From Phylloscopus collybita (lineage: Eukaryota; Chordata; Aves; Passeriformes; Phylloscopidae): a stretch of DNA of 64,000 nt. The notes beneath the pieces were generated by a model. That model worked only from the letters and a program-made list of their open reading frames with translations, was not told where the DNA came from and did no database searches. Of the stretch, positions 1 to 12,300 are shown one piece after another; the first letter of the stretch is position 1, and each line of letters opens with the position of its first letter. Both the position numbers and the translations under genes were made by a program. The stretch spans positions 3,100,001 to 3,164,000 of the forward strand of contig JAJNNQ010000006.1 in NCBI GenBank assembly GCA_027886175.1. The letters run 5' to 3'.

Positions 1-116
1 TTTTTGCATCTTGCTTTGAATGGCAGATTGTAATTAGTGTTTAGAGCATGTGAAATGTGACTTGGGGAATCTGCTGTGTTTGGATTACAAATTCTGATTA
101 ATTTTATAAAAAAACT
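1..116. repeat. Local duplication, copy A (at window edge)
   Basis: This segment matches 1206-1320 in the same orientation at roughly 85-90 percent by eye. Shared blocks include AATTAGTGTTTAGAGCATGT and ACTTGGGGAATCTGCTGTGT. The copies differ by a 2-bp indel and scattered substitutions, so the duplication is old. Similarity stops abruptly near 116. Copy A begins at the window edge, so it may extend further left. I do not recognise it as a known transposon, and it has no coding potential. Confidence 0.85.
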
Positions 117-1205
117 GTTTCATTTGGTGCCACCATATGTGATGAGTCACCTAGAGCTGGCGAGATTCCTGACACATATTGCCTGTCCTGTCTGAAAGAT
201 ATCACAAATCTTCCACAGCAAGGTTGCTAGCATTAGGGAATGAGAAGTGATAAAGCAATGCTCATTCTAAGGAAAAGAATTGGAAAAATCTGATTTGACA
301 ATACTGTTGGAGGGAATGTGAATAGAAATATATTTTGAAACTCTATACAAGAACAAGGACCAAAGGGGTAAATGCAGGTTTTAAAGGATAAGGGCAAAAA
401 AATCACAAGATTTTTAGTAGCCCGCTTCAGACTCAATGCACAGTGACTTTCAGTTACCTTGGAAAGGATGTCCTACAAGAGATATAAAGCAGCTCATCAC
501 TCTATGATTTACTCAAGAGGAAAAAACCCACCTGAATGGCATCAATGATTTACACTAAAATAAAATATGAGAGTTGTGTTTTGTTTTGTCTGTTAGAGTT
601 TGTTCTTTGGGTTTTTTTCCAGCAGTTACATCCAAAACTTTTTTCAGTTCTTGGACAAAGATCTGATCACACAGAGTCAAAGTGAGACTAAATACAATGG
701 AAAGCTGGCTAGGCTGGGGAATGTGTGTAAATGAACCAGTACTCCAGAGAATTATAAGGTGAAAGATTCAGGAAGTTATACTTCTAAACTTGAAAGCATA
801 TCTATGTAAATCTGAAATTTACACAGGATTTTTCAGGATTCTGATGTATGGAATGAGGAATAAGATATTTACTGCTGTGTCTGGAAGTACAAACATACAC
901 ACATATTTCCTAATCTGTGATTTGAACTGATCGGTTTTACTGAATTTGGCAAAATCTGTGTGGTATGTGTTCAGCTGGCTTATGTGATGGAGAATATGAT
1001 CAACCCTATACATCTACAGAGGACATATCCACACCTATTCAATATTGATCATGAATATAAATAAAGAATTACATTGTCACATCTTAAAGTACAAGAGAAC
1101 AGCAGAGTAATAAATACTTACTTTTAAAGCAGATTATTTTTTTTTCTGCTGGAGTGGAACCCCAAACATTCTCTTAAAATAGAATAAATGTTGCAATATA
1201 TAGTT
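117..1205. other. Non-coding spacer between duplicate copies
   Basis: AT-rich unique-looking DNA with no convincing reading frame, splice-bounded exon or recognisable repeat. The open frames here are short and resemble no protein. Confidence 0.6.
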
Positions 1206-1320
1206 TCTTTGCATCTCAGTTTTAAATGGCAGATTTTAATTAGTGTTTAGAGCATGTGAAATGACTTGGGGAATCTGCTGTGTAACAGACTGTGAATTCT
1301 AATCAGTTTTATAAAAAACT
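1206..1320. repeat. Local duplication, copy B
   Basis: Second copy of the segment at 1-116, about 1205 bp downstream and in the same orientation. The match runs from the T-run before GCATCT to the ATAAAAAACT at its right end. The sequence after 1320 (CATGGTAGAGG) does not resemble the sequence after copy A, which fixes the right boundary. Confidence 0.85.
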
Positions 1321-2432
1321 CATGGTAGAGGCATTATGTGTGTTTTTAAAGTAACAAAAAAAGAAGTCCTTGCATTATTTTGTTACAAGAATAACTTTTT
1401 CCTGGTCATGTCTTTTTCTTTCATTTGCATTAGCAAAATGTTCCCTCAATCCAGTAGTTAGATTGCTTCATCTGACTGTGTAGTCTTTAAAGTAATCTCA
1501 AGTAAATTCTCTCTTTCCTTGAAATATTTTTTGTTTTCTTATCTTAACATTAAACACCTTTGCTACCCTCAGTCTACAGAGGTTACTTACAGCCCTTTCC
1601 AGCAACCAGAATCTATGTTTATTTCTGTATTCTTTTCTTCATGTGAAGCCAAATAATACTTGCTTGGTGCACCATGGCTCTCTTTAAAAAGAAGCTAACC
1701 TTATTTAAAGTTTTCAATGTGGATTTTCCCCAAAGTGACAGATGGGAAATATGGGGACCTGGTTTTGAAAAATCCAGAGGGAAGACAGAAGTAATGAAGA
1801 TTGAGGCTTAAAGAAATTTGGAGTACCTTGAGCAAACCCATGAAAGACTACTGTATCCTCAAAACGGAGTGACAGTAACGAGGACAGGACAAAGAAATGC
1901 CGTGTGTGCTTCTTTAATGCATCCTTATAGCAAATGTTAGTGGGGCACAAGTGACATATTAAGTTGGAATGCTTGTCTTTTGACTGGTATGGTCTGATTC
2001 TGGCTACTGGACCATCTTCAATCTCAAATGAGAATCATATTTCTAAACTTGATTTTCAGTGCTGGCTCCCAGGAAAGTGACAACAATGGGAGTAAAATAA
2101 GCTATGTAAAACATTTGAAGAAATGCTGGGTTGTGTTATTTTTAATTTTTTTCCTTTTAGCCTGGTTGCATTCTTTATGAAAAATTATTCTGATTTTACA
2201 TAAAACAAGACAGGAAATCATAGTAGAACTTTGTCAGAATCTGGGACTTTCAGGCCTTTTTTAGCACCTCAAAAATCAGTTCCTGAAAGTGCTCACTGGA
2301 CCTGCACTATCTTGAAGTGGATGTGACAGCTCTCACACTGTCCTCCAGAGGAAACTGTTCTCCTGAACAAAAATAGATGTTAAGTGGTGAAAGGAGGGGT
2401 TTGGTTTATATACCATAGTGAGTAGAAGAGTT
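1321..2432. other. Non-coding unique DNA
   Basis: AT-rich DNA with no gene I can support. A pyrimidine tract ending in TTTTAG near 2160 resembles a splice acceptor, but no open exon with a donor follows it. Confidence 0.55.
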
Positions 2433-2540
2433 AGAATAGAATATTTTTGACTGGAAAAGATTCTTTTGACCATTGAATCCAGCTGTTAACCTAACACTGT
2501 CATGTCCACTACTAAGCCATGTTCCTGAGCTCTGCAAATG
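2433..2540 (-). mobile_element. CR1 LINE, 3'-terminal fragment
   Basis: Read on the minus strand this is the last ~110 bp of a CR1 LINE. The plus strand shows the reversed tail (ATAGAATATTTTTGACTGG), then the block ending AAGCCATGTTCCTGAGC, the reverse of the end seen intact at 23443-23590. CR1 elements are usually truncated at the 5' end, as here. Divergence is substantial, so this is an old copy. It carries only non-coding 3' end. Confidence 0.75.
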
Positions 2541-4840
2541 GAATTTGAAAGGAAGTGCCACTACCTGATATATTCTGAAATTTTACAGTTGGGCTGCATT
2601 CTGTATGAGAGTTGAAACAAATATTTTAAAATTCTCTGAAGGAAATTTACTTTGAAGTTTTATTAGGTGGCTAGAAATGGTTTGTTTCAAGAATATCGAG
2701 GCATTTAATTCTGAAGCTGACAATTTTTGTGTTACAAAATATAGTAATACATAAATAAAATATTCAAATTATGATAGATTTTTTTTTTTTTTAAATTACT
2801 TTGATCTGTATACACTGTCAAAGGGAATTCAGCCCTCTGGAGAATTTCCTTCCTTTTTTACTTCCAAAATGAGTTTTGGGAAAACTGGCCTGATTTTATA
2901 AGGGTTTTGAAGGTACTGCATATTCTGATGGAAAATGGCTTGTTGGGAATGTCTGTGAGCAGCTCTGGTAATGAGGTTATCCATGAAACATTTGCTGAAC
3001 AGGTAATGTCTACTGAATTGAATTACTGTGTTTCCTTTATAACACACTGATCTTTAGATTCATGATTTCATTTGTTTACTTTCCTATTTTATGGCTAAAG
3101 TGAAACTAATCAAGGAATAAAAAACCAGGACAGAACACTATATTGACATGCAGTTTACATTTCCTTATTTGCAGACCTGCAAGGTTTTCAAAACTATGGC
3201 AATAGAAAATTAACTGTTCTGTTGAAGGATGCTGGGAATTGCTCTCGATCCCACCAGGGATAAGTTTTATCTTTTGAAACATGGACTGACTTTAGTTTTT
3301 ATTCTAATTAAGTCAGTTAGTAGAAGGAGGAAAAAAAAAACCAACCTGCCAAGAAATTATCTGTAAGACCAGTCATTTCATTAAAAATAAATAAGTAAAT
3401 AGAGAAATAAATAAATAAAAATTACCCATTCTGTCTCTGTAATATATCACAAAGGGGAGAAGAAATTATAAAGAGGAAAAATAAAGTGATTACTTTGATT
3501 CATTATAAGCTGCACGCCAAGTCATTCTTGCAAAATTAAAGCTGCAAGTTTCTCATTCACCTAGGTATATTCTGAATGTTTCAATTTTATGTTTTTAAAA
3601 AATGTATGGCTTTGCTGTATAACTTTTTTATCTTTTTCATTGCCTTGACAGTGTAGAGCACTGAACTGGTAGGGGTAGGGTATCGAAAATAATGAAAATA
3701 GTGATCCTTACTTTGTCACAAATGTCTTTGTGATAACACCATAGGATACCACCAGTTCCTAAGAGGGAATTTTCATCACTGCTCAACTATGATTTTTTTT
3801 TTGGTCTTGCCTCTCACCCTACCATCCCCTCAAACTACTCAGTGTTGTTTGTGCTACTCCACTGCAGGCAGATAATTGTGAGCTGCGTGTAGCAGGAGTA
3901 CAAAGCAAGTTCAGCCTCTGTCCCTAAGAGATCTCAATCAGATGGGGAACACAAGGACAAAATTCCACCTTGCTACTAGCAGCAGGTTTGGCTCACATGT
4001 ACCTTAATCAACATCAACTGTCCTCTGCCAGGACAAGGAGAATTTTGAGGAAGGGCTTCCAGTAGATCATGGTTTTGGTATTTCTGCATTCCTGTGTAAT
4101 CTGCAGAGCACCCATATCCTGGGAAACTTGTGCAAAAAGGTTCAGTGAGATTAAGTGGTGTTCTACATAAGAAAGGTATTGTAACTGAAATTATGCAAAG
4201 CTGCAATAAGAAGGAAAGGAATAATCCAGTATCTATGTCCAAGACTGCACTTTGCTGGGGACACAGGGGATTTCTGCAAGAGCAAGGACTCTGTCTTCAC
4301 TAAGGGAGGAGAAACAATGGTATTGAGTGTCTAGACCAGATTTAGAGTCCCCAGTTTGGGCATTAAAAAAACCCAACAAAATATGAATAATACTTGTTGG
4401 AAAAAGGAGATACAGTATGACAATTGGATCAAAGAGTGGAGAGAAGATCTCTCAGGTTCGCTTCAAGCCTATGTCTCATAATTCTGGGATCGTCATTTTA
4501 TGAGCTTGTGGGGGCCAGAGGGAAGTCAGTTCTTCCAGCTGAATTACAGCTGCTCATCACTGATGGGCCTCCTGATGCTCTCTGGATCCATTTGAAGGAA
4601 ATATGCACTGCAGATGTGTAGTTGCTTCCCAGTGTGGTTTCCTCTTTATAACCCAAGTTTGTTCAAGTTTGGATGTATTAGAGGTTTTCCAAACTGGATA
4701 CATGCATGGCATGTAATGCTTGGCCCTATGCCTTTCTTGTGCTCTGCATGTTGTCCTTCTAGCCCTAGGAGACACTCTCTACATTGCCTTTGCTGGTGCA
4801 GGCACACTGGTGTGATTGATCTGACAGCCAGAGTGACCTG
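2541..4840. other. Non-coding unique DNA
   Basis: No exon or recognised repeat. A short A/T-rich low-complexity patch of AATAAATA-type units lies at about 3385-3421. GC content rises from about 3800. Short open frames occur on both strands at once around 4424-4880, as expected where GC rises and stops become rarer. Confidence 0.55.
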
Positions 4841-5600
4841 GGGAAGCCAGACTTTTATTTCCAGGGAGCCTCAGGAGTAACCGATGGCTAAGCATGTGAA
4901 ACACGTCGAGTTCAATAATCGCCGGGCTGCTGCTGAGCTCTGTGGAAACACTGCCTCTTGCTGAAAGACAGATTGCCTTTGACTGGCACAGGCTCATGGA
5001 AGAGCAGAGCCATTGCTCCCTCCAGGGACATCCGAATTTCATTTCTCTGAATGGGGCTTTCCCAATACAAAGGGATAAGGGATGTTGAATAAGGCCACCA
5101 TGGGGTTACTTGCATTCCTGATGCAGCCCATTTTCTTAATCTGCTCCTTGCTTCCCAAATGAGATAACATAGTAGCATTGCCATTTTCTGGACTGTTTTA
5201 ATGAAGCCAGTGGCTGGAACAGCTAGCCAGGTCTCCTTATCTGTATGGACCTTTAGCAGCAACTTTAGTAATTTGAAATTATATGAGTCTTCTGAGACAT
5301 ATGTTAAATATTTTCCTCTGGGATCCTTCTGAGCTGTATTATGCCTGTAAATTTTGTTAGGGACAGGGTAGAATAGCTTGTCTTCCTGTGTGATACTCCA
5401 GTCTGCATGTTGGATATCCATATGGTGTAAATACTGTTGCTCCATTGACTTCACAATAATTTCCTACTGAGACAGCTGCATCTCCTGGCTGTGTACAGCA
5501 AAAATTAAGACTTGAATGAGAAATATATGAGGGAAATTCAGCTTCTGTCGGAAGCAATATCAGTGGGCCAGGGAAAACAACTTGCAAGTTTGAAGTATAA
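4841..5600. other. GC-richer unique segment with overlapping open frames
   Basis: This stretch is richer in GC than its flanks and keeps a 180-codon minus-strand frame open (4912-5454), with a second overlapping minus-strand frame at 5357-5587. Neither resembles a family I know: no signal peptide, membrane segment or catalytic motif can be named. A frame this long is about what chance would leave once in 64 kb, so I do not call it a gene. The segment also carries TCCATTGACTTCAC at 5441-5454, one of several degenerate copies of a palindromic motif in this window. A conserved non-coding element or a decayed old repeat are alternatives. Confidence 0.35.
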
Positions 5601-8600
5601 GGGGATATTTATCCTTCCAAACCAGATACTTTTGACAGCAAAATTACTACAGTTAACAAGTTCAGTGCTTTGCTGGATTTCAGCCTCTTATTTCTGGAAT
5701 CAGCCTACTGGGCTGAAAATATTCTGTCAGTAAAGACTAAGGGCTGGGACTTTATTTCACCCACTTATCTCTGGCTATGAAGCTGCCATCTCTTCTCCAT
5801 GCACGTACTATTCTTCTCTTGTCCCTTCTTCTTCCAAGTAGAATCTTAGGTGCTCTGAGGAGGTCCAAAGTGATCTTAATTTATTTCTAATAATGAGACT
5901 GGTTAGGAATATGAGCTTTTCCTAATTAAGATTGAGTACTCTAAACTGTGCACTGTCTTTCAGTTTAGTTATGGCAGAAGTTCATGGTGTGACTGTTTTT
6001 CTGTGACATCTTTATTTAGACTACTAGTATCCTACAGGTCACCTTAACATTTCTTTAGCTTGGCAGTTTGAGAATAAGTTATTTGCTCAAGTTTATAATT
6101 CTCAGAGCTGTTTTCCTGGGATTGAATCACACAATGTATGGAAAAATAGCCTTTGCCTCCTTGTTTTGTTTTTTTTTTTCTAGTGGGCCTTGCTGAGTTT
6201 TTTTGACCTCCATAACAGAGATTTATGCCTGATTTTTTTATTTTTGGTTCAGTGTTGAAATAACAACAAAAAAAAGTCATTTTGGATCAACACAAAAAGA
6301 AAATTTGTTTGGTTTCTTCTCTCCCAGCTCCTCAGAACCAAAACTAAAAATCGCTTTATATTGAAGGGACTATTTTGGTTGACTCCAGAAAATGTTGGAT
6401 GCATTTTTTGCCACTGTAGCAATGCAGAGGAAATTTGGGAGCAAGTATGGAATTGACAAGGGAAATTAATTCAAAAAAGTGAATGTATCATGCTATAGTC
6501 TTCTATTTACCACCTTTTTCTTGTCTCTTCAATCCTGGTGTTTGCAGCAGCTTTTGGGAAGTGCAAGCTGCAGGTTCAACTCCCCTCTCTCTCTGATTTT
6601 AAATATAGATTTTCTATCTCTCAAGCATGCCTATTGGTGCATTCAGTCTTGCTTGCTGAAGCTGCTCCACTTTTTGTAAATAATTGAGTATTCATTTTGA
6701 CAGTCAGGGAAATAAATGTGAAAGCCTGGTTCTTTAGTTTGCGGGTTATGACATTTTAGCTTGGAGGTATGAAAGTCAGTTGAAGTCCTTGCTCCAGCAA
6801 CGGTTTAACCACTTCTGCTGCCTACAGGGTTTTGGAAAGAGACCTCACTCCTAGAAATAATGGAATGCCTGATGGTATGAGTACTATTTTTGGTAATAAG
6901 GGAGGCTCATCAAGCTCTGATGCACACAGGGAAGAGGAGAAATAGTAAACGACTTCCTGCCCTCCAGCCACACGTGTTTCCATGAGGGGCAGTACCAGTC
7001 TGCACTGCGTGGTTCTCGTGGGGCTGCCTTAGTGCTTTGGTGAAGTTTATAAAATGCTATGTTGCTTTGTCCAATCAACAGTGCTTCTCTAAGCTGTGCT
7101 GAAACAACAGGCAGTTTCAGATGTTCCCAAATTCATCTTTCGGTGTAAAGAGACATCAAAGCATTGTCTAGTGCTAATTCTGAGCTCCTAGATTTAACTT
7201 GATAGGATTTTTTAGGTACTAGTGGAGTAAAGGAGAGGCTATATAAGGAAATTATCAACTTGATCATGTTGTTTTCTGTATGTGAATTTAAAAAAAAAAA
7301 ATCCAATTTCAGCCTTGTTATTCCTCGAGACAGTCATATTTTATAAATAGAAATAATAAATGTGATCACAAAATGCTTATAAGAACTTTGAAGATGTAAA
7401 GTGCTAAAAAACAAAGAAAAAAACAGAAAGAAGTTCTAAGTTCATGTCAAAGGAAAAGTCTCCAAAATTGTGACAGTTTGACACTCATTTTCCATTCTGG
7501 GTGCTCCTCTAAGTGATATCCCAGACTTCCTTTTAAAGGTACACCAAGCAAATTATGAGTATGTATACCAGTGAATTTATTTAAAATAAGAAAAGGTCTT
7601 TCAAGTTGACAGATAACAAGCTCCTGAAAAAACTATTTTGCAATAAATAGCTCAATGCAAAATATTTTTAGGAGAACACATGTTCAACACCCTGAAGACT
7701 GAAAAAGGCTGTATGGGTCACTGAGTCCACTCACTATCAGTCATATCAAATGATGAAATTATACTATTGAAGCCTGGTCCAGAGAACAGATGCTCACACA
7801 CCTTTATACTTGTCATCCAAAAACGCCCCCCAAGAACCCTATATTAGCTAAAGACCACATTATAAATATAATATTTCACAGTCCTTTTTCAGTGTTTTAC
7901 CCTTAAGGAACATCAGGACAGCTACATCTTGGCATTACTGCCCATGCTTCAGAATAAGGGAGAAACAGCAGTGGTTCCTAAAAATTTAACCTGAGGAAAA
8001 ATGGCCCTTTGAAATTTCATGGTCAATTTATGCCTAGAAAGCACGTCACTTACCTATATGGACCTTGTTTTATGACACCTTATTTTATAAATCTTTTATG
8101 TAAAATCCTACATTTGACCTAGTCATAGAGACTACGATCTCTTACTAACTACAAAAATGAATGTTTCTGGAAGACTTTTGGTGGTCTGATATCTAACATA
8201 TGTTGGCATGTATTGTGTATTGGAAGTGACTCCAAAGAAAATATTTGTTCTCAGCTCAAATGTAGGCATCAGTACTGCAGGTGTACTCCAACCATTTCAA
8301 TTAAACTTATTTTATGCCAGGATGCCCACCTAAGATTTCTGCCTGACAACTGAGGCATCATTTTCAAAATTTCTTTGAACTATAAGTGTCCTATCTTCAT
8401 CAGTTTTCCCTCTTTTGTTTTAACCTGTTCAGAGCACAGAAGGTTAGCAAGGCAATGAAAGGGTTTGCTTTACAGAACATTGATTCTGAGAAACCTTAAG
8501 GTAGTGCAAAAACAAAAAACTGAAGATGAAGAGAAGAAAGCAGAGAGGGAAATAAACATTCAACTCTGTAAAATATCTTATTATGTGACTTAAGATTATT

Positions 8601-10185
8601 GAGAAATAATAATAATAATCTTGAGGCACAAAATGTACCGTTTTGCTTTATTGCTGAGAAGCTGCAAATTTATCTGCTTGAGTGTTTAAAAAGTCAATTC
8701 TTTAATGAACAAGAAACCCTGCTGGTGTTATATTCTCTTCCTTGTTTCTGTACTATTACATGCCAAGTTATTTTATTAAACTGAGGATGTAATAAAACAC
8801 TATTTAAAATTTTGGAATCTTATTTTATTAAAGCTAATATTCAGAGGTTATTGGGAGAATGAGAAGGCAATTGTTTCAATTGCATTAAAGCAATGGTAAT
8901 GTTAATTTCAACTTCTTTTTTAATTCTTGCTTTAACAGAACTCTATGCCAATCAGGAAAAACTCATTAATCCAGTTAACAAGCATAACAACAGTTTTTCT
9001 TGTGGAATCAAGTAGGCAGAACTCTGCTACACATTGCCCATTAGCCCAATATTCTCTGCCTTTTCCTGCGAAGAGCTTATAACTCTGCTTGGTAGAGCAT
9101 TTTCTTGAATTAATGTCATAATGATCTGCTCCTTTCCTGTTATGCAACAGTGAAGAAAATGGCCTTTGGACTATTTCACAGGGTGTCTCTGAATTCTGCG
9201 AGCAGAGACACTATTTCTTTAATGTGTCTTTCAAGAAAAGAAAAAGCAATAAAACACATCAAAGCAAAGATGCAGAGAGCAAAGATGCAGAGAGGAGAGA
9301 AGAAATTTGCCTCCTCACAAATCAACCACACAGCTATTCTTGGCAGCAGGGTATGGCTGAGGATGGTGCATTTGTTGGAGGGTGATATTTTTCATGTTCT
9401 ACAGATACACAAGAGATGGGCCTCCACTACTGTATGGGTAAGATTCATCAGGTTCATCATTCAGGTAAGGAGTGTCACCTTAAAACCATAACTGAAAAAT
9501 AAGGATCATTGAAAGTACCTACTGGCTTTCAGTCAGGAATAGATTGCTTTAAGTAGAAGTCACCTTTTAACATTTTTCCTATGTTCTCACTTCTGGCAAA
9601 GTGTTATTCAGTTTCTCCAATTTAGGCAATAAATCTTTAGAGATCATCTGCACCATTTCTTTCGTTATGACAAGCAAGGACTTCTGAGACACACAAAGTG
9701 TTCCCTAATATCCACCATCATGTGGAAACACTTTACATTTTAACTGGAGGTCAGAAAATATAGCTGCAGATACTACTGATTTTCTCTTTCAATAACATAA
9801 TAGTTACTTAAAACAGAGTGCAAGCTGTAAGTAAATTGTTGGAAATACTGGCTCAGCATTTGATAGATTCTCATATTCACATTTCCTTTAGGGGGTCTTT
9901 CCCCCAAAGAGATTTGAATAATTGAGTTCTACTGGCAGGAAAACAGTATTTAAATTCACATACAGATATATTCTTGCCCAGAGTGCAACACTCACCAAAG
10001 TGAGAAAATTAAATAAAGTCACATGCTTCACCAAAGCAATTACAATCTACCAATGCAGACCAGGTAGCAAGCACTATATATCAAAGGCTCACAGGGAAAT
10101 GTTCAGGTTCAATCCATGAAAAAAAATGTTTACCAAAATGATCAGATGATTTTGATTAACAAATAAACTGGAAAGTAGATTTGCT
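5601..10185. other. Non-coding AT-rich DNA
   Basis: No gene supported. The longest frame (9150-9491 plus, 113 codons) crosses a strong splice-donor-like CAG/GTAAGG near 9475 but matches no known protein. It contains a 15-bp unit (AGCAAAGATGCAGAG) repeated twice in tandem at about 9270-9298. Around 7700-7800 there is a faint resemblance to an old CR1 3' end, too weak to annotate. Confidence 0.55.
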
Positions 10186-10330
10186 ACTGGATATTCAGCA
10201 AGCAGAAAATGAGCTTACATTCAGCAGATGAATTATTCATTGTGAATTATTTGCTCAGTTCTAATAATTACAGCTGGGAAAAATTAATTAATGTTACAGC
10301 AAATACTTTAATTTTTATAATAAAAAGATT
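10186..10330. promoter_or_regulatory. Candidate conserved non-coding element (TAAT-rich)
   Basis: A compact block dense in homeodomain-type cores: TGAATTATT occurs twice about 12 bp apart, followed by CTAATAATTACAGCTG (homeodomain sites next to a CAGCTG E-box) and AATTAATTAATG. No repeat or coding signal explains it. Such content is typical of developmental enhancers in vertebrate gene deserts, but conservation cannot be tested here. Confidence 0.25.
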
Positions 10331-11220
10331 GATCATTGAAATGAGTCTCAAAAAGAGATTTCTAAATGAAGGAGAGAACGAAACATGATCAAGAATAATA
10401 TGAAGCTTCAACCTGAATAAAGTTTACACCTGTGAATAATCTTACACAGCTGTAATTCCATATACACATAGTTCCAGTAGAGAACTTGGACATTTAAATA
10501 GTTTCTTACTTTGCATTATGAGAAATGTCTTTTCCATAACTATGGCTTATAGATGTATTTGGAGGATGGTATTCTAGTTGTATTAAGTCCAGGTTTAGTT
10601 TTAATTATTTACTGGTGGTTTCATTGTAATTTCTTTGTTTCTTGCAGTCACAGTCCTAGAAGCTTTATTGAATGGAGGTATCCCCAGAAATGAAGCAACC
10701 ACAGAATTAGTGTTGAAGTAACTGAACTGACAGTATGGAGATTATCAAGAGACTGGTGACAGGAAACTTTTGCAGTGGCATGAAAGGAACATTCTCATTC
10801 AGTCTTAAAGGGAGATAATGGAAAGCAGTGAAAGCTGCTTTCTCTCACCCACCCTCTTTACTGGTAATTTTTTAAAACAAAATATAGACTGTGTTAGAGG
10901 AAGGATTTTCCATGTGGATACAGTTTATAATAGGATTTTATTTATTTTAATATTATATCAATAGCTTTAGAGAAGGGTTATTCAGTCATAGAGATTAATT
11001 TATCAGCAAACATCTGTTTTGAGGCTCTTCAACTTTAACAACTTTCTTTGAACCAAAAGCTGCTTTTCTATCAAAGTGAAAATTTTCACAGAAAAATGTG
11101 GCAATGAAATGTTTCATGTTTTCATGAAAATAAAAGTGGCTTGTTTTCGTAAAATTTGGCACCAAAAGTTGTTAAACAACATATGTTTTAGAGGAAGAAC
11201 TGTAATAATATTTAATCAGT
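10331..11220. other. Non-coding AT-rich DNA
   Basis: No gene or repeat recognised. A pyrimidine tract ending CTTGCAG near 10647 is acceptor-like, but the following sequence has no convincing coding exon. Confidence 0.55.
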
Positions 11221-11520
11221 TTATTTGGCTTCGCTAGCTTTTTATCAAGTGCCGAAGCCTTTCCTGACCAAGTCTAATAGAATCTCCTGATAATTTCTGT
11301 GGATTGTTTAAAACTTGAATATAAAATGCTTTCTGCTGCTGTAGGGCTGATTGAGAAGGATACATTTAATTCCTCTGCTGTGTTGTTTAAGTAACAGAAG
11401 TTCTATGCCATTACATGTTATTAAACTCATAATTTAAACCTGTGCTCCAAAAACGCTTTGTGAAAACATGGTTTCCCATCAGCATCCAGCTGCTTTAGAG
11501 CTGAATATCTATTTTATGGC
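11221..11520. promoter_or_regulatory. Candidate conserved element with a small hairpin
   Basis: Contains an exact 7-bp inverted repeat, GGCTTCG at 11227-11233 and CGAAGCC at 11253-11259, separated by 19 bases; both arms carry a CpG, uncommon in this window. The rest is unique and mixes TTAAACTCATAATTTAAA-type homeodomain cores with GC-richer blocks. Regulatory function is an inference from composition. Confidence 0.25.
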
Positions 11521-12300
11521 TATGACTCAACAGGGTGGAAGACAAGAGCAGCACCTGTCCACATGTGTAGGCCGAAAGCTGTCCCAAAAATTCAAAAATA
11601 GAAATAACAATGGAATTAGAGATCCACTCTGCTGAGGAACCTAGCAACACATAGCAATGGTGTCTCTGCTCCAAAGATTTTTCCAATCCAAAACCACAGC
11701 ATCATCACGAAATGAAGAGATTCTGCAATGGAAGACAGAGGTAATAAGAACTTACAGGTCTTATTACACAAAATACTTACATGCCTGGTTTCATAGGCTT
11801 ATATTTAAAAAGTGAAAAATACATAAGGAACAAGGGACATTAAATATGTCAGGATCCCTACCGGCTACCTGCCTAAATGTTAGTCAAAGTGCTTGTTAAT
11901 GCAGCCTGAATTCAAAGAGATGCAAAAAGCTGCTTGAAATCAGAGTTCAAACAAATGCAAGGCAAAAGGATTTTCTACAGACTCTCTTTCCTTTTTCCCA
12001 GGAAAACTCTGGCCCTTGGGTCTGTCCAAATTTAGAATATGAGAAAGCAATTTTTTTTGGTTTTTTAATTTTTTTTTTTTTTATTTTTTTTTTTTTTTTG
12101 TCATATGTGTGTATTTTCTGGCTTCTATCCCTCATGGAGCAATTAGCCTCATCTGTGTGCCCTGATATAGTTTCCCATGGCAGATCTCCACAGCAATCTC
12201 TGCAGTAGGTCAGACATCTGCTGAAGTCACTTGCTTCTGTGATTTCATTTAACCCTTTTCTTTGCTACATGAGAAAGACATACAGCAGAGCACTGGCATT
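11521..12300. other. Non-coding DNA with a T-rich tract
   Basis: No gene supported. A T-rich low-complexity tract fills 12051-12099, interrupted by a few other bases. On the minus strand it generates a lysine-rich frame that is an artefact. Confidence 0.6.

Noticed and set aside
7690..7805. Possible CR1 3'-end remnant (GGGTCACTGAGTCCACTCAC and following)
   Set aside because: Only one block is similar and the order of further blocks cannot be followed, so the match is too weak to annotate.
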